Of a DNA stretch of 64,000 nt, positions 24,101 through 32,811 are shown in pieces. The notes under the pieces were generated by a model, which did not search any database, had not been told where the DNA came from, and worked only from the letters and a program-made list of their open reading frames with translations. The stretch lies in NCBI RefSeq assembly GCF_001187435.1, contig NZ_LFXA01000009.1, forward strand, positions 310,001 to 374,000. The letters run 5' to 3'. Positions within the stretch are counted from its first letter, which is position 1. Every line of letters begins with the position of its first letter. Origin of the DNA: Streptomyces caatingaensis (GTDB lineage Bacteria > Actinomycetota > Actinomycetes > Streptomycetales > Streptomycetaceae). The position numbers and the translations under genes were made by a program.

Positions 24101-24943
24101 TCAGTGGCCGAGCGTCCGCCCGAAACCGTGGGCCAGCGGCATCCGCAGCCCCAGCGGCGGCGGCGCGGCCAGCGCGTCCGTCAAGGGGCGGGCGTAGGGG
24201 TGGCCGAAGAGCGATCCCCGGACGAAGTCGGCGGCCAGCGCGGCGACTTCGGCGCGGTGCTGTTCCAGCCCGTGCCCGTCGGTGTGCGCTTCGAAGCGGC
24301 ACACGTCCCGGTTGACCTTCTTGGCCCGCTCGGCCAGCCGGTAGGAGAGGTCGGGATCGGTGCGTGCGTCGTCGGTGCCGTGGACGAGCAGCACCCGGCG
24401 GCCCTTGAGCTGGCGCACCGGATCGGGGTCGAGGACGGCCTCGGGCTCCGGCAGCCACGGCGCGATCGCCACCACACAGGTGACCGCCGGGTGCCCGGCG
24501 GCGAGCAGCGCGGCCCGGCCGCCGATGTCCGTGCCGACCAGGCACACGGGTACGTCGCCGTAGCGCCGCACCGCCTCGTCGGCCGCCCACAGGGCGTCGT
24601 GCACCGGGTCGGCCGCCGAACCGTTCCACCCGCGATGGCGGTAACGCACCGGATGCGTGGCCAGACCCTCGCCGGCGCCCGCCCGCTCCAGCCGCCGGGC
24701 CAGCCGTCGCTGGGCGGCCGCGGGCCGGGCGGGCGGCCGGCGCCGCCCGGTGGCCCGGCCGCCGGGGAGGAGCAGCGCCACCCCGTTGACGGAGTCCCCG
24801 GAGCGGCCCGCCCCGACGGGTTTGCCCAGCTCGGCGCGGGCGCGCTGGGTCTTCTGAAGCATGCGGAACCTCATGGGCCCCTGTGGCCCCACGGTCCCCT
24901 GTGACTCCGTTGGCTCCGGCTGCGGCAACGCTTGCTGAACCAT
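24101..24943 (-). CDS. Alpha/beta hydrolase with Asp at nucleophile elbow
   Basis: Alpha/beta-fold protein of about 280 aa. The nucleophile elbow reads VGTDIGGRAAL, with Asp where most esterases have Ser. The acid position is in LVHGTDDARTDP and the His is in HTDGHGLEQH. An Asp nucleophile is known in haloalkane dehalogenases and epoxide hydrolases, but overall length and the C-terminal half look like dienelactone-hydrolase-type proteins. The substrate is unknown. Start is uncertain: ATG 24943 has CATCGT 8 nt upstream; ATG 24874 (start of RFRMLQKTQRA) is an alternative. Confidence 0.72.
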   Translation of the reverse strand: MVQQALPQPEPTESQGTVGPQGPMRFRMLQKTQRARAELGKPVGAGRSGDSVNGVALLLPGGRATGRRRPPARPAAAQRRLARRLERAGAGEGLATHPVRYRHRGWNGSAADPVHDALWAADEAVRRYGDVPVCLVGTDIGGRAALLAAGHPAVTCVVAIAPWLPEPEAVLDPDPVRQLKGRRVLLVHGTDDARTDPDLSYRLAERAKKVNRDVCRFEAHTDGHGLEQHRAEVAALAADFVRGSLFGHPYARPLTDALAAPPPLGLRMPLAHGFGRTLGH

Positions 24944-25019
24944 GGCAGACAACGATGGCAGAACGACGCGGGCTGTCCACCCCGCCGACGGGTCACCGTT
25001 GCGTATCGTTCCGCCCCAT

Positions 25020-25031
25020 CTACGCGCGTAG
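25020..25031. promoter_or_regulatory. Nucleoside-regulon operator at add promoter
   Basis: Perfect palindrome CTACGCGCGTAG immediately upstream of the TAGAGT -10 (25036-25041) of adenosine deaminase, so it would overlap RNA polymerase. Confidence 0.8.
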
Positions 25032-25047
25032 GGGCTAGAGTGCCGCA

Positions 25048-26163
25048 ATGACGAGCGAGACCACCAACGTTCCCACCCCCGAACAGATCCGTCGCGCCCC
25101 GAAGGTGCTGCTCCACGACCACCTCGACGGCGGCCTGCGGCCCGCCACGATCGTCGAGCTGGCCCGCGAGAACGGCTACGACCGCCTCCCCGAGACCGAC
25201 CCCGAGAAGCTGGGGATATGGTTCCGCGAGGCCGCCGACTCGGGCTCGCTGGAGCGCTACCTGGAGACCTTCGCGCACACCTGCGCCGTCATGCAGACCC
25301 GCGAGGCCCTGGTCCGGATCGCCGCCGAGTGCGCCGAGGACCTGGCCGCCGACGGCGTCGTCTACGCCGAGGTGCGCTACGCCCCCGAGCAGCACCTGGA
25401 GGCCGGGCTCACCCTCGAGCAGGTCGTCGAGGCCGTCAACGAGGGCTTCCGCGAGGGCGAGCGCCGCGCGCGGGAGAACGGCCACCGCATCCGCGTCGGC
25501 GCCCTGCTGACCGCCATGCGGCACGCCGCCCGCGCCCTGGAGATCGCCGAACTCGCCAACCGCTACCGCGACTCCGGCGTCGCCGGCTTCGACATCGCGG
25601 GCGCCGAGGCGGGCTTCCCCCCCACCCGCCACCTCGACGCCTTCGAGTACCTCAAGCGCGAGAACAACCACTTCACCATCCACGCCGGCGAGGCCTTCGG
25701 CCTCCCGTCGATCTGGCAGGCGCTCCAGTGGTGCGGTGCCGACCGCCTCGGCCACGGTGTGCGGATCATCGACGACATCGAGGTCGCCGAGGACGGCACG
25801 GTCGAGCTCGGCCGGCTCGCCTCGTACGTCCGCGACAAGCGCATCCCGCTGGAGATGTGCCCTACCTCCAATCTCCAGACGGGCGCGGCGACTTCCTACG
25901 AGGAGCACCCGATCGGCCTGCTGAGCAAGCTGCGCTTCCGGGCGACGGTGAACACCGATAATCGGCTCATGAGCGGGACCAGCATGAGCCGTGAATTCGA
26001 GCACCTGGTCAAGGCGTTCGGCTACACGCTCGACGACATGCAGTGGTTCACCGTCAATGCGATGAAGTCCGCCTTCATTCCTTTCGACGAACGGCTCGCC
26101 ATGATCAACGACGTGATCAAGCCGGGTTATGCGGAGATCAAGTCGGAGTGGCTGTTCCGTTAG
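25048..26163 (+). CDS. add: Adenosine deaminase
   Basis: Zinc-dependent adenosine deaminase of 371 aa, converting (deoxy)adenosine to (deoxy)inosine, the substrate of the phosphorylase encoded at 45.9 kb. The metal site begins HDHLDGG (His23, His25); HAGEAFG and the late [10 protein letters not shown] segment supply the other ligands and the catalytic acid. ATG 25048 follows TAGAGT by 6 nt (leaderless). A CTACGCGCGTAG operator abuts the promoter. Confidence 0.95.
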   Translation: MTSETTNVPTPEQIRRAPKVLLHDHLDGGLRPATIVELARENGYDRLPETDPEKLGIWFREAADSGSLERYLETFAHTCAVMQTREALVRIAAECAEDLAADGVVYAEVRYAPEQHLEAGLTLEQVVEAVNEGFREGERRARENGHRIRVGALLTAMRHAARALEIAELANRYRDSGVAGFDIAGAEAGFPPTRHLDAFEYLKRENNHFTIHAGEAFGLPSIWQALQWCGADRLGHGVRIIDDIEVAEDGTVELGRLASYVRDKRIPLEMCPTSNLQTGAATSYEEHPIGLLSKLRFRATVNTDNRLMSGTSMSREFEHLVKAFGYTLDDMQWFTVNAMKSAFIPFDERLAMINDVIKPGYAEIKSEWLFR

Positions 26164-26199
26164 TCGTTCCATCCTCCCTGAATACGGGGCCCGTTGAAC

Positions 26200-26235
26200 G
26201 ACACGGCCGGGGAATTCAATTCTCCCGGCCGTGTC
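26200..26235 (+). terminator. Terminator after add
   Basis: A 12-bp stem pairs GACACGGCCGGG (26200-26211) with 26224-26235, starting 37 bp after the add stop. Confidence 0.8.
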
Positions 26236-26319
26236 ATTCGTTGCGGGCCTCTCGTTGTCGTGACTAGGTTGCAAAGCCGCCCGGAATTCATCCATCACCG
26301 TCACGAGGACAGATCGCAG

Positions 26320-26751
26320 ATGAAGCAGGGAACCATCAAGACCATCGGTGCCGCGGCCCTCGGCGCGGCCATCGCCGTCGCCACGGCGGGCACCGCGTCG
26401 GCCGCGGCTCCCGCGGGCCCGCTGGAGCGGGCGACCGGCCTCGCCGCGGGCACGAGCCGCAGCCTCCCCATCGAGCAGGTCGCGCCGCTCCTGCCCGGCG
26501 GGCCGGTGATCGAGGCGGGGAACCGGGCGCTGGGCTCCTCGGCGATGAAGTCCACGGCCATGGCGCTGGACAAGGCGTTCTTCCCGGCGCCCGCCCCGAA
26601 GGCGCCGCAGGCGGCCCCGGAGGCCGCGCCCGAGGCGGCCGCCGCGCCCGCCGACAACAAGGGCAACGGCGGCCTCCTCGGCCTCGTCCCCGCCGGGGGG
26701 CTGCCGAAGGGCATCTCGACGCCGAACCTGCTGGGCGGCAACCGCGGCTGA
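26320..26751 (+). CDS. Small secreted Ala/Pro-rich protein
   Basis: Protein of 143 aa with a Sec signal peptide (KQGTIKTIGAAAL... ending about ASA at residue 30). The mature part is Ala/Pro-rich with a repeated APEAAPEAA stretch and a Gly-rich end (LLGLVPAGG, NLLGGNRG). No enzyme domain is seen. Similar short exported proteins of unknown function are common in Streptomyces. GAGGA lies 10 nt before ATG 26320. Two other such proteins lie at 32.3 and 52.9 kb. Confidence 0.8.
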   Translation: MKQGTIKTIGAAALGAAIAVATAGTASAAAPAGPLERATGLAAGTSRSLPIEQVAPLLPGGPVIEAGNRALGSSAMKSTAMALDKAFFPAPAPKAPQAAPEAAPEAAAAPADNKGNGGLLGLVPAGGLPKGISTPNLLGGNRG

Positions 26752-26766
26752 TCGCCGCGGGGAGGG

Positions 26767-26842
26767 GTGCCCCGGTCCCTCCCCTTCACCGTTTCCCGCG
26801 CGGCTGTGCCGCAGAAACGGTGAAGGGGAGGGACCGGGGCAC
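26767..26842. terminator. Perfect 29-bp-stem bidirectional terminator
   Basis: Positions 26767-26795 are exactly complementary to 26814-26842, with an 18-nt loop, followed by TTTTCT. It separates the secreted-protein gene from the convergent VanZ-like gene, whose stop lies only 5 bp away. The length of the uninterrupted stem is unusual for a chromosomal terminator. Confidence 0.88.
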
Positions 26843-26846
26843 TTTT

Positions 26847-27452
26847 CTACGGAGTCACCCCCACCCGGGCGCGCGCCGGCGACGGAGCCAGGCCGTGGGA
26901 CGGCGTGGAGGCCGTCGCGGCGGACGACGGCGGAGCGGCCGGAGCCCGCCGTCGAAGCCGCGCCCGAACCGCCGGCACCACCGCCACATGCGCCAGCACA
27001 ACCCCCACCACATTCAGCAGCAGCGCATCAAGATCCAGCACCTGTCCCACCACACCCCCCCGAACCACCTGCAACACCAGCGCGATCATCGCGCTCGTGA
27101 ACACCGTCCGGGCCAGCGACCCCAGCGGGGACGCCACGATCCGGCCGCCCGCCCAGGGCAGCAGCACCCCGAGGGGGGCGAACGGAAGCACCGCCGAGCC
27201 GATCGTGCGCGCCGCCTCCCACGGGCTGAGCGCGAGATCGGCGCGGAGGGTGGCGAACGGTTCCAGGTGCGCGGCGGAGACCCAGGGGGCGGTCAGGGGG
27301 CGCACGGCCAGCCAGCCCGCGACCACGAGGTGGGCGGCGAGGAGCACGCGGCCCACGAGGCGGTAGCGGTGTCGTAGGGCGGGCGTACCGCCGTAACCAT
27401 GACGCTGCACGCCCCACAGGACGCGATGCGCGGGGCGCGCGGTTCCGGCCAT
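26847..27452 (-). CDS. VanZ-like membrane protein
   Basis: Membrane protein of about 201 aa with four to five hydrophobic segments and the VanZ-like pattern (LVVAGWLAVRPL, NLEPFATL-like AHLEPFATL, NVVGVVLAHV). VanZ relatives are implicated in glycopeptide or surface resistance, but the role here is unknown. The start is uncertain: ATG 27452 lies inside an 18-bp direct repeat and GTG 27410 begins a sequence closer to the family N-terminus. The C-terminal 35 residues are low-complexity. Confidence 0.72.
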   Translation of the reverse strand: MAGTARPAHRVLWGVQRHGYGGTPALRHRYRLVGRVLLAAHLVVAGWLAVRPLTAPWVSAAHLEPFATLRADLALSPWEAARTIGSAVLPFAPLGVLLPWAGGRIVASPLGSLARTVFTSAMIALVLQVVRGGVVGQVLDLDALLLNVVGVVLAHVAVVPAVRARLRRRAPAAPPSSAATASTPSHGLAPSPARARVGVTP

Positions 27453-27486
27453 GACGAGCCACGGCGAGCCATGACGAGCCACGGCG
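27449..27486. repeat. 18-bp direct repeat upstream of vanZ-like gene
   Basis: CCATGACGAGCCACGGCG occurs at 27449-27466 and again at 27469-27486. It covers the proposed VanZ-like start codon, so repeat-number changes would move that start. Confidence 0.7.
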
Positions 27487-27499
27487 GGCGCCCCGCGCG

Positions 27500-28096
27500 T
27501 CAGCCGCCCGGCGCGCTCTCCGGGCGGGCCCGCGTCTCGTCCGTGCAGGGGTAGGAGCGCGGCGCCTCGGAGCCCGGTCCGCCGAGCAGCACCGTGCTGC
27601 GGCCGCCGGCCGCGGCCGTGCCCGCGAAGGTGCACACGATCTGCGACAGGGCCTTGGGGGACAGCGCGTCCGGCGCGGTGCTCAGCCGCAGCGTCCCCGG
27701 CGGGTCGCCCTTCCGTCCGCCGGTGACGGTGAGGCGCGGCGGTACCTCGGTGGAGAAGCCGGCGGACTCCTCGGCGGAGGAGAGGGGCCGGCGCAGTTCG
27801 TCCAGGAGCGCCTGGGCGACGCCCGGCGCCCCGCCGTGGCCGGACGGGGCGAGGGGCCGGACGACGGCCACCAGCTGGGAGGCGCAGAGGAGTTGTACGG
27901 GCAGGGCCATGGCGCCCGGGGACGGGGAGGCGGTGGCACCCGGCCGCACCAGGCACGACGCCCGCGAGGGCGCGCTGCCCGCGTCGACGGGCACGGCGGT
28001 GCCGCGGATCCCGCACCCGGCGGCGAGCACGCAGACGGCGGACAGCGCGGCGCCGATCGCGGCCCCGCGCGCCGTACGCCTTCCCGCGCGCCTCAC
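27500..28096 (-). CDS. Lipoprotein of the afsQ operon
   Basis: Secreted lipoprotein of 198 aa. The signal peptide ends LAAGCG, with lipid-modified Cys28. The mature part contains four further Cys residues and a globular region with sensor-associated lipoprotein character, but no named domain was recognised. GTG 28096 overlaps the afsQ2 stop (GTGA), so it is made with the kinase; a role as an extracytoplasmic accessory to AfsQ2 sensing is plausible (inference). In S. coelicolor a lipoprotein gene also follows afsQ2, as I recall. Confidence 0.82.
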   Translation of the reverse strand: MRRAGRRTARGAAIGAALSAVCVLAAGCGIRGTAVPVDAGSAPSRASCLVRPGATASPSPGAMALPVQLLCASQLVAVVRPLAPSGHGGAPGVAQALLDELRRPLSSAEESAGFSTEVPPRLTVTGGRKGDPPGTLRLSTAPDALSPKALSQIVCTFAGTAAAGGRSTVLLGGPGSEAPRSYPCTDETRARPESAPGG

Positions 28097-29748
28097 TGCG
28101 CGCCCTCCTGCTCGGGGCCCTTCCCGGCGCCGGACGCGCCGCCGCCGGCCGGGCCGCCGTCGCCCGCGTCCCCCTCGGAGGTCTCTCCGCCGGTCGCGCC
28201 GGAGACGTCGCGGGGCAGGGAGAGGGTGAACACCGCGCCGCCCTCGGGCGAGTTGGCGGCGGTGATCTCGCCGCCGTGGATGTGGGCGTTCTCCAGGGCG
28301 ATGGACAGGCCCAGGCCGCTGCCCTCGGAGCGCGGGCGGGAGGCGCTCGCCTTGTAGAAGCGGTCGAAGACGTGCGGCAGGACGTCCTCGGGGATGCCGG
28401 GACCGTGGTCGCGGACCTCGATGATCAGCCGGTCGTCGGCCGGGCGCACCTTCACCCGCACCGGGGAGCCGCCGTGCTTGAGGGCGTTGCCGATCAGGTT
28501 GGCCAGGATGACGTCCAGGCGGCGCGGGTCGAGGCGGGCCATGATGCCGCGCTCGGCGTCCAGTTGGACGGCGTCCAGCCAGGCGCGCGCGTCGATGCAG
28601 GCGGTGACCTGGTCGGCGACGTCCACGTCGTCCAGGACGAGCCGGGCCGTGCCCGCGTCGAAGCGGGTGACCTCCATCAGATTCTCCACCAGGTCGTTCA
28701 GCCGCCGGGTCTCGCTCACCACGAGCTGGACCGCGGGCGCGATCATCGGGTCGAGGGAGTCGGCCTCGTCCTCCAGCACCTCCGTGACCGCCGTGATCGC
28801 GGTCAGCGGGGTGCGCAGCTCGTGCGACATGTCCGCGACGAACCGCCGGCTCGCCGCCTCGCGGGCGCTCAGCTCCTCCACCCGCTTCTCCAGCGACTCG
28901 GCGGCCTTGTTGAACGTCCGCGACAGCTCGGCGAGTTCGTCGGTGCCGGAGACCTCCAGCCGGGTGTCCAGCTTGCCCTCGCCGAGGCGGCGCGCGGCCT
29001 CGCCCAGCCGCTGCACGGGCCGCAGCACGGTGGAGGCGGCGGCCTGGGCGAGCAGGGCGGAGCCGATCAGGGCCAGGCCGGTGGCGATGCCGAGCGACCA
29101 GGCGAGCGAGTTGAGGTCCTGGCGCTCGTTCTCCAGGGACTTGAGCAGGTAGCCGGTGGGCCCGCCGCCGATCACCTTGGCCCCGCCGACGAGGTAGGGC
29201 TTGCCGTCGAGGGTGATCCGCTGCCAGTACAGGTGGTACGGGTACGGGTTCGAGTCGTCGACCTTGCGCTCCCGGTTGACCGCGGTGACCAGCGACTTCG
29301 GGACGGCCTTGAGGGTGAACAGGTCGCGGTTGGAGGGCGCGGCGCACTCGCCGCCGCCCTTGACGCGGCCGATCAGCAGCACCTCGTACTTCTGCGAGGT
29401 GGCCGCCATCCGGTCCGCGGCCTCCTGGAGCTCCGGGCAGGTCGGGGCCAGCGGCAGGGTGCCGGTGTTGTCCTGGAGGGACTTGCGGAAGTCGTCCAGC
29501 GCCGCGTTCTGCGTACGGGTGAGCACCGCGTCGCGGTTGAGCCAGTAGGCGATGGCGGACGCGGACACCGCGGCGGCCAGCGCCACCAGCGCGAAGACCA
29601 GCATCAGCCGCAGCCGCAGGCTGATCCACCGCATGCTGAGCCGCATCAGGTTCCTGACCGCCGCCCAGCCCCGCACTCGACCGGGCCGTTCCGTCACTGT
29701 CTCGTGGACCTCACCGTTCGCTTGGGCCTCACCGTTCGCTGTCGTCAC
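28093..29748 (-). CDS. afsQ2: Sensor histidine kinase AfsQ2
   Basis: Membrane histidine kinase of 551 aa. Two membrane helices (about 47-69 and 215-238) enclose an extracytoplasmic sensor domain; a HAMP linker (240-290) leads to the DHp helix with His309 (FVADMSHELRTPLT) and an ATPase domain with NLIGNALKHG, DHGPGIP and GSGLGLSI. The C-terminal 35 residues are Gly-rich. Gene order lipoprotein-afsQ2-afsQ1-divergent sigQ identifies it as AfsQ2, which in S. coelicolor influences antibiotic production and nitrogen metabolism. GTG 29748 overlaps the afsQ1 stop. Confidence 0.92.
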   Translation of the reverse strand: MTTANGEAQANGEVHETVTERPGRVRGWAAVRNLMRLSMRWISLRLRLMLVFALVALAAAVSASAIAYWLNRDAVLTRTQNAALDDFRKSLQDNTGTLPLAPTCPELQEAADRMAATSQKYEVLLIGRVKGGGECAAPSNRDLFTLKAVPKSLVTAVNRERKVDDSNPYPYHLYWQRITLDGKPYLVGGAKVIGGGPTGYLLKSLENERQDLNSLAWSLGIATGLALIGSALLAQAAASTVLRPVQRLGEAARRLGEGKLDTRLEVSGTDELAELSRTFNKAAESLEKRVEELSAREAASRRFVADMSHELRTPLTAITAVTEVLEDEADSLDPMIAPAVQLVVSETRRLNDLVENLMEVTRFDAGTARLVLDDVDVADQVTACIDARAWLDAVQLDAERGIMARLDPRRLDVILANLIGNALKHGGSPVRVKVRPADDRLIIEVRDHGPGIPEDVLPHVFDRFYKASASRPRSEGSGLGLSIALENAHIHGGEITAANSPEGGAVFTLSLPRDVSGATGGETSEGDAGDGGPAGGGASGAGKGPEQEGAQ

Positions 29749-30422
29749 TGCGGCGAGTCGAGGCGGTAGCCGACGCCCCGGACCGTGCGGATCAGGGTGG
29801 GGGAGGACGGCACGTCCTCGACCTTGGCGCGCAGCCGCTGCACACAGGCGTCCACCAGCCGCGAGTCGCCCAGGTAGTCGTGCTCCCACACCAGGCGCAG
29901 CAGCTGCTGGCGGGACAGGGCCTGCCCCGGGCGGCGGCTCAGCTCCAGCAGCAGCCGCAGCTCGGTCGGTGTGAGCTGGAGGTCCTCTCCGTTCTTGGTG
30001 ACCGTCATCGCCGAGCGGTCGATCACGAGTGAGCCGAAGGTGGCCGAGTCGCTGGACTCGCGCTCGCCGCGGCGCAGCACCGCCCGGATCCGGGCGTCCA
30101 GCACCCGGCCCTGCACGGGCTTGACCACGTAGTCGTCCGCGCCGGACTCCAGGCCCACGACGACGTCGATGTCGTCGTTGCGGGCGGTGAGCAGGATGAT
30201 CGGCAGCTGGTCGGTGCGCCGGATGCGGCGGCAGACCTCGAAGCCGTCGATACCGGGCAGCATGACGTCGAGCACGATCAGGTCCGGCCGCTGCTCGCGC
30301 AGCATCTTCAGACCGTCCTCGCCCGACGCGGCGGTCACCACGCGGTGACCCTGCCGCGACAGGGAGAACTCGAGGGCCGTGCGGATGGCGTCGTCGTCCT
30401 CGATCAGCAACAGGAAAGGCAC
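29745..30422 (-). CDS. afsQ1: Response regulator AfsQ1
   Basis: OmpR/PhoB-type response regulator of 225 aa. The receiver domain has the acidic pair near residues 8-11, the phosphoacceptor Asp52 (LIVLDVMLPG), the T/S (LLTARN) and Lys in DYVVKP. The C-terminal winged helix ends with VRGVGYRLD. The partner kinase is encoded immediately downstream with a 4-bp overlap, and sigQ is divergent, as in S. coelicolor where AfsQ1 controls sigQ. Confidence 0.93.
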   Translation of the reverse strand: MPFLLLIEDDDAIRTALEFSLSRQGHRVVTAASGEDGLKMLREQRPDLIVLDVMLPGIDGFEVCRRIRRTDQLPIILLTARNDDIDVVVGLESGADDYVVKPVQGRVLDARIRAVLRRGERESSDSATFGSLVIDRSAMTVTKNGEDLQLTPTELRLLLELSRRPGQALSRQQLLRLVWEHDYLGDSRLVDACVQRLRAKVEDVPSSPTLIRTVRGVGYRLDSPQ

Positions 30423-30634
30423 CCGGTCATTCTGGCCTACGTCAGGGCGGTAGTTCGAGTTCCGCTCCGGTCGCCCGGCGGCCCGGCGGCGGGGCCGGCC
30501 GGGGGGAGCAGGGCTGTTGCACGGCTGTGACAGTCGGCGGACAGCGCCATGAAACTGGCCCGGCAGGCTTCTGTTCACCGGGCGGAGAGCGGTCCGGACA
30601 CGGACCAACGGGCACCACCGACGGGGGGCGCGAG
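30423..30634. promoter_or_regulatory. afsQ1-sigQ divergent control region
   Basis: The 212-bp gap between afsQ1 and sigQ. AfsQ1 is reported to bind direct repeats GTnAC-N6-GTnAC. GTGAC at 30527-30531 followed after 6 nt by CGGAC (30538-30542) is a one-and-a-half match and the best candidate I can see. The rest is very G-rich. Confidence 0.4.
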
Positions 30635-31375
30635 ATGAACGCACTGCACACGATCACCACCGGCGCAGTTCGCACGCGCCTGCACGACCCGGCGACGGGC
30701 GGCCGCGGCTACGCCCGCGGCACCGGCCGCGCCCGTACGCAGGGCATGTACCTCACGGCCATCGACGCCGCCGTCTACGGGGAGCCGGCGACGGCCCCGG
30801 AGCGGCCGGAGCAGCCGGAGCGGCGGAAGGCCGCCGCCACGGACCGGGCGCGCGCCGAGGCCGAGTTCACCGCCTACGTGCAGGAGCGCCGCGCCGCCCT
30901 GTACGCGACGGCCTACCACCTCACCGGCGACCGCCACGAGGCCGAGGACCTGCTGCAGAGCGCCCTGTTCTCCACCTTCCGCGCCTGGGACCGCATCACG
31001 GACAAGGCGGCGGTCGGCGGCTACCTGCGCCGCACCATGACCAACCTGCACATCAGCGCCTGGCGGCGCCGCAAGCTCAACGAGTACCCGACCGAGGAGC
31101 TCCCGGAGACGGCGGGCGAGCAGGACGCGATGCGCGGCACCGAGCTGCGCGCCGTCCTCTGGCAGGCGCTCGCCCGGCTGCCCGAGCTCCAGCGCACGAT
31201 GCTGGTCCTGCGCTACTACGAGGGCCGCACGGACCCGGAGATCGCCGAGATCCTCGGCATCAGCGTCGGCACGGTCAAGAGCAGCATCTGGCGCTCCCTG
31301 CGCCGGCTGCGCGAGGACGAGGCCATCGGCTCCGGCCGGGGCGTCGAGGAGTCGTTCGGCGAGCTGGTGGCCTAG
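30635..31375 (+). CDS. sigQ: RNA polymerase sigma factor SigQ (ECF, SigE family)
   Basis: ECF-type sigma factor of 246 aa. Region 2 (EFTAYVQERRAALYATAYHL, then DRHEAEDLLQSAL) and region 4 (LPELQRTMLVLRYYEG, EIAEILGISVGTVKSSIWR) are intact. An extra 75-residue N-terminal segment of low complexity precedes them. The divergent position to afsQ1/afsQ2 identifies it as SigQ, a target of that two-component system. GGGGGG lies upstream of ATG 30635. Confidence 0.9.
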   Translation: MNALHTITTGAVRTRLHDPATGGRGYARGTGRARTQGMYLTAIDAAVYGEPATAPERPEQPERRKAAATDRARAEAEFTAYVQERRAALYATAYHLTGDRHEAEDLLQSALFSTFRAWDRITDKAAVGGYLRRTMTNLHISAWRRRKLNEYPTEELPETAGEQDAMRGTELRAVLWQALARLPELQRTMLVLRYYEGRTDPEIAEILGISVGTVKSSIWRSLRRLREDEAIGSGRGVEESFGELVA

Positions 31376-31443
31376 GACGACGGGGGACCACGGGGGAAAC
31401 GAGGGGGAGGAAAGGGGAAGAGGGGGGAACGGGGGAGCACGGA

Positions 31444-31484
31444 GGAAGCGGGCGGACGGCCGGGGGGTCCGTCCGCCCGCTTCC
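31444..31484. terminator. Bidirectional terminator sigQ / uridine kinase
   Basis: A perfect 16-bp stem pairs 31444-31459 with 31469-31484 (GGAAGCGGGCGGACGG and its complement) with a 9-nt loop, lying between convergent stop codons at 31375 and 31488. Confidence 0.85.
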
Positions 31485-31487
31485 GCG

Positions 31488-32174
31488 TCAGCGCCCGGTC
31501 GGCGCGGGTTCGGAGGGGGCGCCCGCCGCCGCGTGCGGGGGCGCCGCGACCCTCTCGCAGTGTCCGGCCGCGGCGGCCGCGATGCGGCCCATGGCGGTGT
31601 CGCGGCCGCAGGGGAAGGCGCCGAGCGCGGTCTGCCGGGCGACGATGCCGCGCTCGGCGCGCATCAGGCGCAGTCCGCGGCGGATCAGGTAGAGGACGGG
31701 CTTGCGGGCCTCGCGCAGGTCGCGGGCGAGGCGGCGGCGGAACGTGGTGGACGGGCGGCCGCGCAGGCACAACGCGTCGGCCAGGACGTCCAGTTCACGG
31801 CAGCGCCCGATGATGTCGGCGGCGAAGATGCCCTCCGCGACGAAGAGCGGGGTGCGGCCGATGTCCAGGAGGCTCGTGCCCGTCCGCGAGCTGGTGGCGA
31901 TGTCGTACACCGGCACGGGGGTGCGGGACGTGCGGCACAGCGCCTCGATCGCGGCCACCGCCGCGTCCCCGTCCCAGGACAGCGGCGAGTCCCAGTCGGT
32001 GCCCGAGCCGTCGGGGAGCCGGGGGAGCGTGGGGTCCGTGCCCTCCTTGTAGAAGTCGTCGAGGTTGAGGACCGGCAGCCCCGTCAGGGCGGCGAGGGAC
32101 GACTTTCCGGAGCCGGACGGGCCGGCCAGCAGGATGACGCGCGCGTGCGGCGCGGAAGGCGGGAGGGCAGTCAC
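31488..32174 (-). CDS. Uridine kinase-like P-loop protein
   Basis: P-loop kinase of 228 aa with Walker A GPSGSGKSS (18-26) and the uridine-kinase-like NLDDFYKEGTDPTLP motif, followed by DWDSPLSWD. This matches the actinobacterial family usually annotated as uridine kinase, which differs from Udk of E. coli. It would phosphorylate uridine or cytidine, which fits the salvage genes around it, but activity is inferred. GTG 32174 has only a weak CACACT hexamer 8 nt upstream and no clear ribosome binding site. Confidence 0.75.
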   Translation of the reverse strand: MTALPPSAPHARVILLAGPSGSGKSSLAALTGLPVLNLDDFYKEGTDPTLPRLPDGSGTDWDSPLSWDGDAAVAAIEALCRTSRTPVPVYDIATSSRTGTSLLDIGRTPLFVAEGIFAADIIGRCRELDVLADALCLRGRPSTTFRRRLARDLREARKPVLYLIRRGLRLMRAERGIVARQTALGAFPCGRDTAMGRIAAAAAGHCERVAAPPHAAAGAPSEPAPTGR

Positions 32175-32298
32175 GGAACACCAGTGTGACGCATTGACCC
32201 GCAGGGGGGATCCCCCCGGGTGCGGGTATGCGCGGTTCGTGACGGTTCGGATACGCTGCGTCGCCGAACGGTTTCCGCTCACGCACCGGCAGGTGGTC

Positions 32299-32751
32299 AT
32301 GGCCTCGCACGCACGTCACGCACTCCGCTCCCCCTCGCACCTCCCGCGTTCGCTGACGCGTGCGGGCGTCACCCTCTCCGCGTCCGCCGCCCTCGCCGTC
32401 GGCGCCGCCTCCGCCGCGAGCGCCGACCCCGTGGTCCCGCCGGCCCCCGCCGTCGGGCCCACGCTGCCCACCCCCGCCTCGCCCGCCCGCGCCCAGCTCG
32501 GCCAGATCGACCTGGTGGCCGCCCGGGACGGCGCGATGACCGGTCTCCGGCACGCGACGGCGCCGCTCGCCCCGATCCTGGGCCGGCTGCCGGTCAACCC
32601 CTTCGCGCGGACCGGCGTCGACCCGCTCAACAACAGCGTCGGCACCAAGGTCGGCGACTTCCGCCCGGTGAGCACCCGCCAGGTCACGGGCACGCTCTCC
32701 GACGGCGGCAAGGTGCAGGACGTGCCGGGGCTGAACCTGCTGCCGCACTGA
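32299..32751 (+). CDS. Small secreted protein
   Basis: Exported protein of 150 aa with a long signal peptide (about 43 residues; hydrophobic core GVTLSASAALAVGAASAAS, cleavage near SAD). The mature part has a Pro-rich start and ends KVQDVPGLNLLPH. No known domain. It is the second of three short exported proteins in this window. The start could be GTG 32293 instead of ATG 32299. Confidence 0.72.
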   Translation: MASHARHALRSPSHLPRSLTRAGVTLSASAALAVGAASAASADPVVPPAPAVGPTLPTPASPARAQLGQIDLVAARDGAMTGLRHATAPLAPILGRLPVNPFARTGVDPLNNSVGTKVGDFRPVSTRQVTGTLSDGGKVQDVPGLNLLPH

Positions 32752-32764
32752 CGCCGCGGAACGC

Positions 32765-32802
32765 CCGAGGGGCGGACGGGAGGTCTCCCGTCCGCCCCTC
32801 GG
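32765..32802. terminator. Bidirectional terminator
   Basis: A 17-bp stem pairs 32765-32781 with 32786-32802 around a GGTC tetraloop, between the convergent secreted-protein and aldehyde dehydrogenase-like genes. Confidence 0.85.
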
Positions 32803-32811
32803 CGCACCCGC

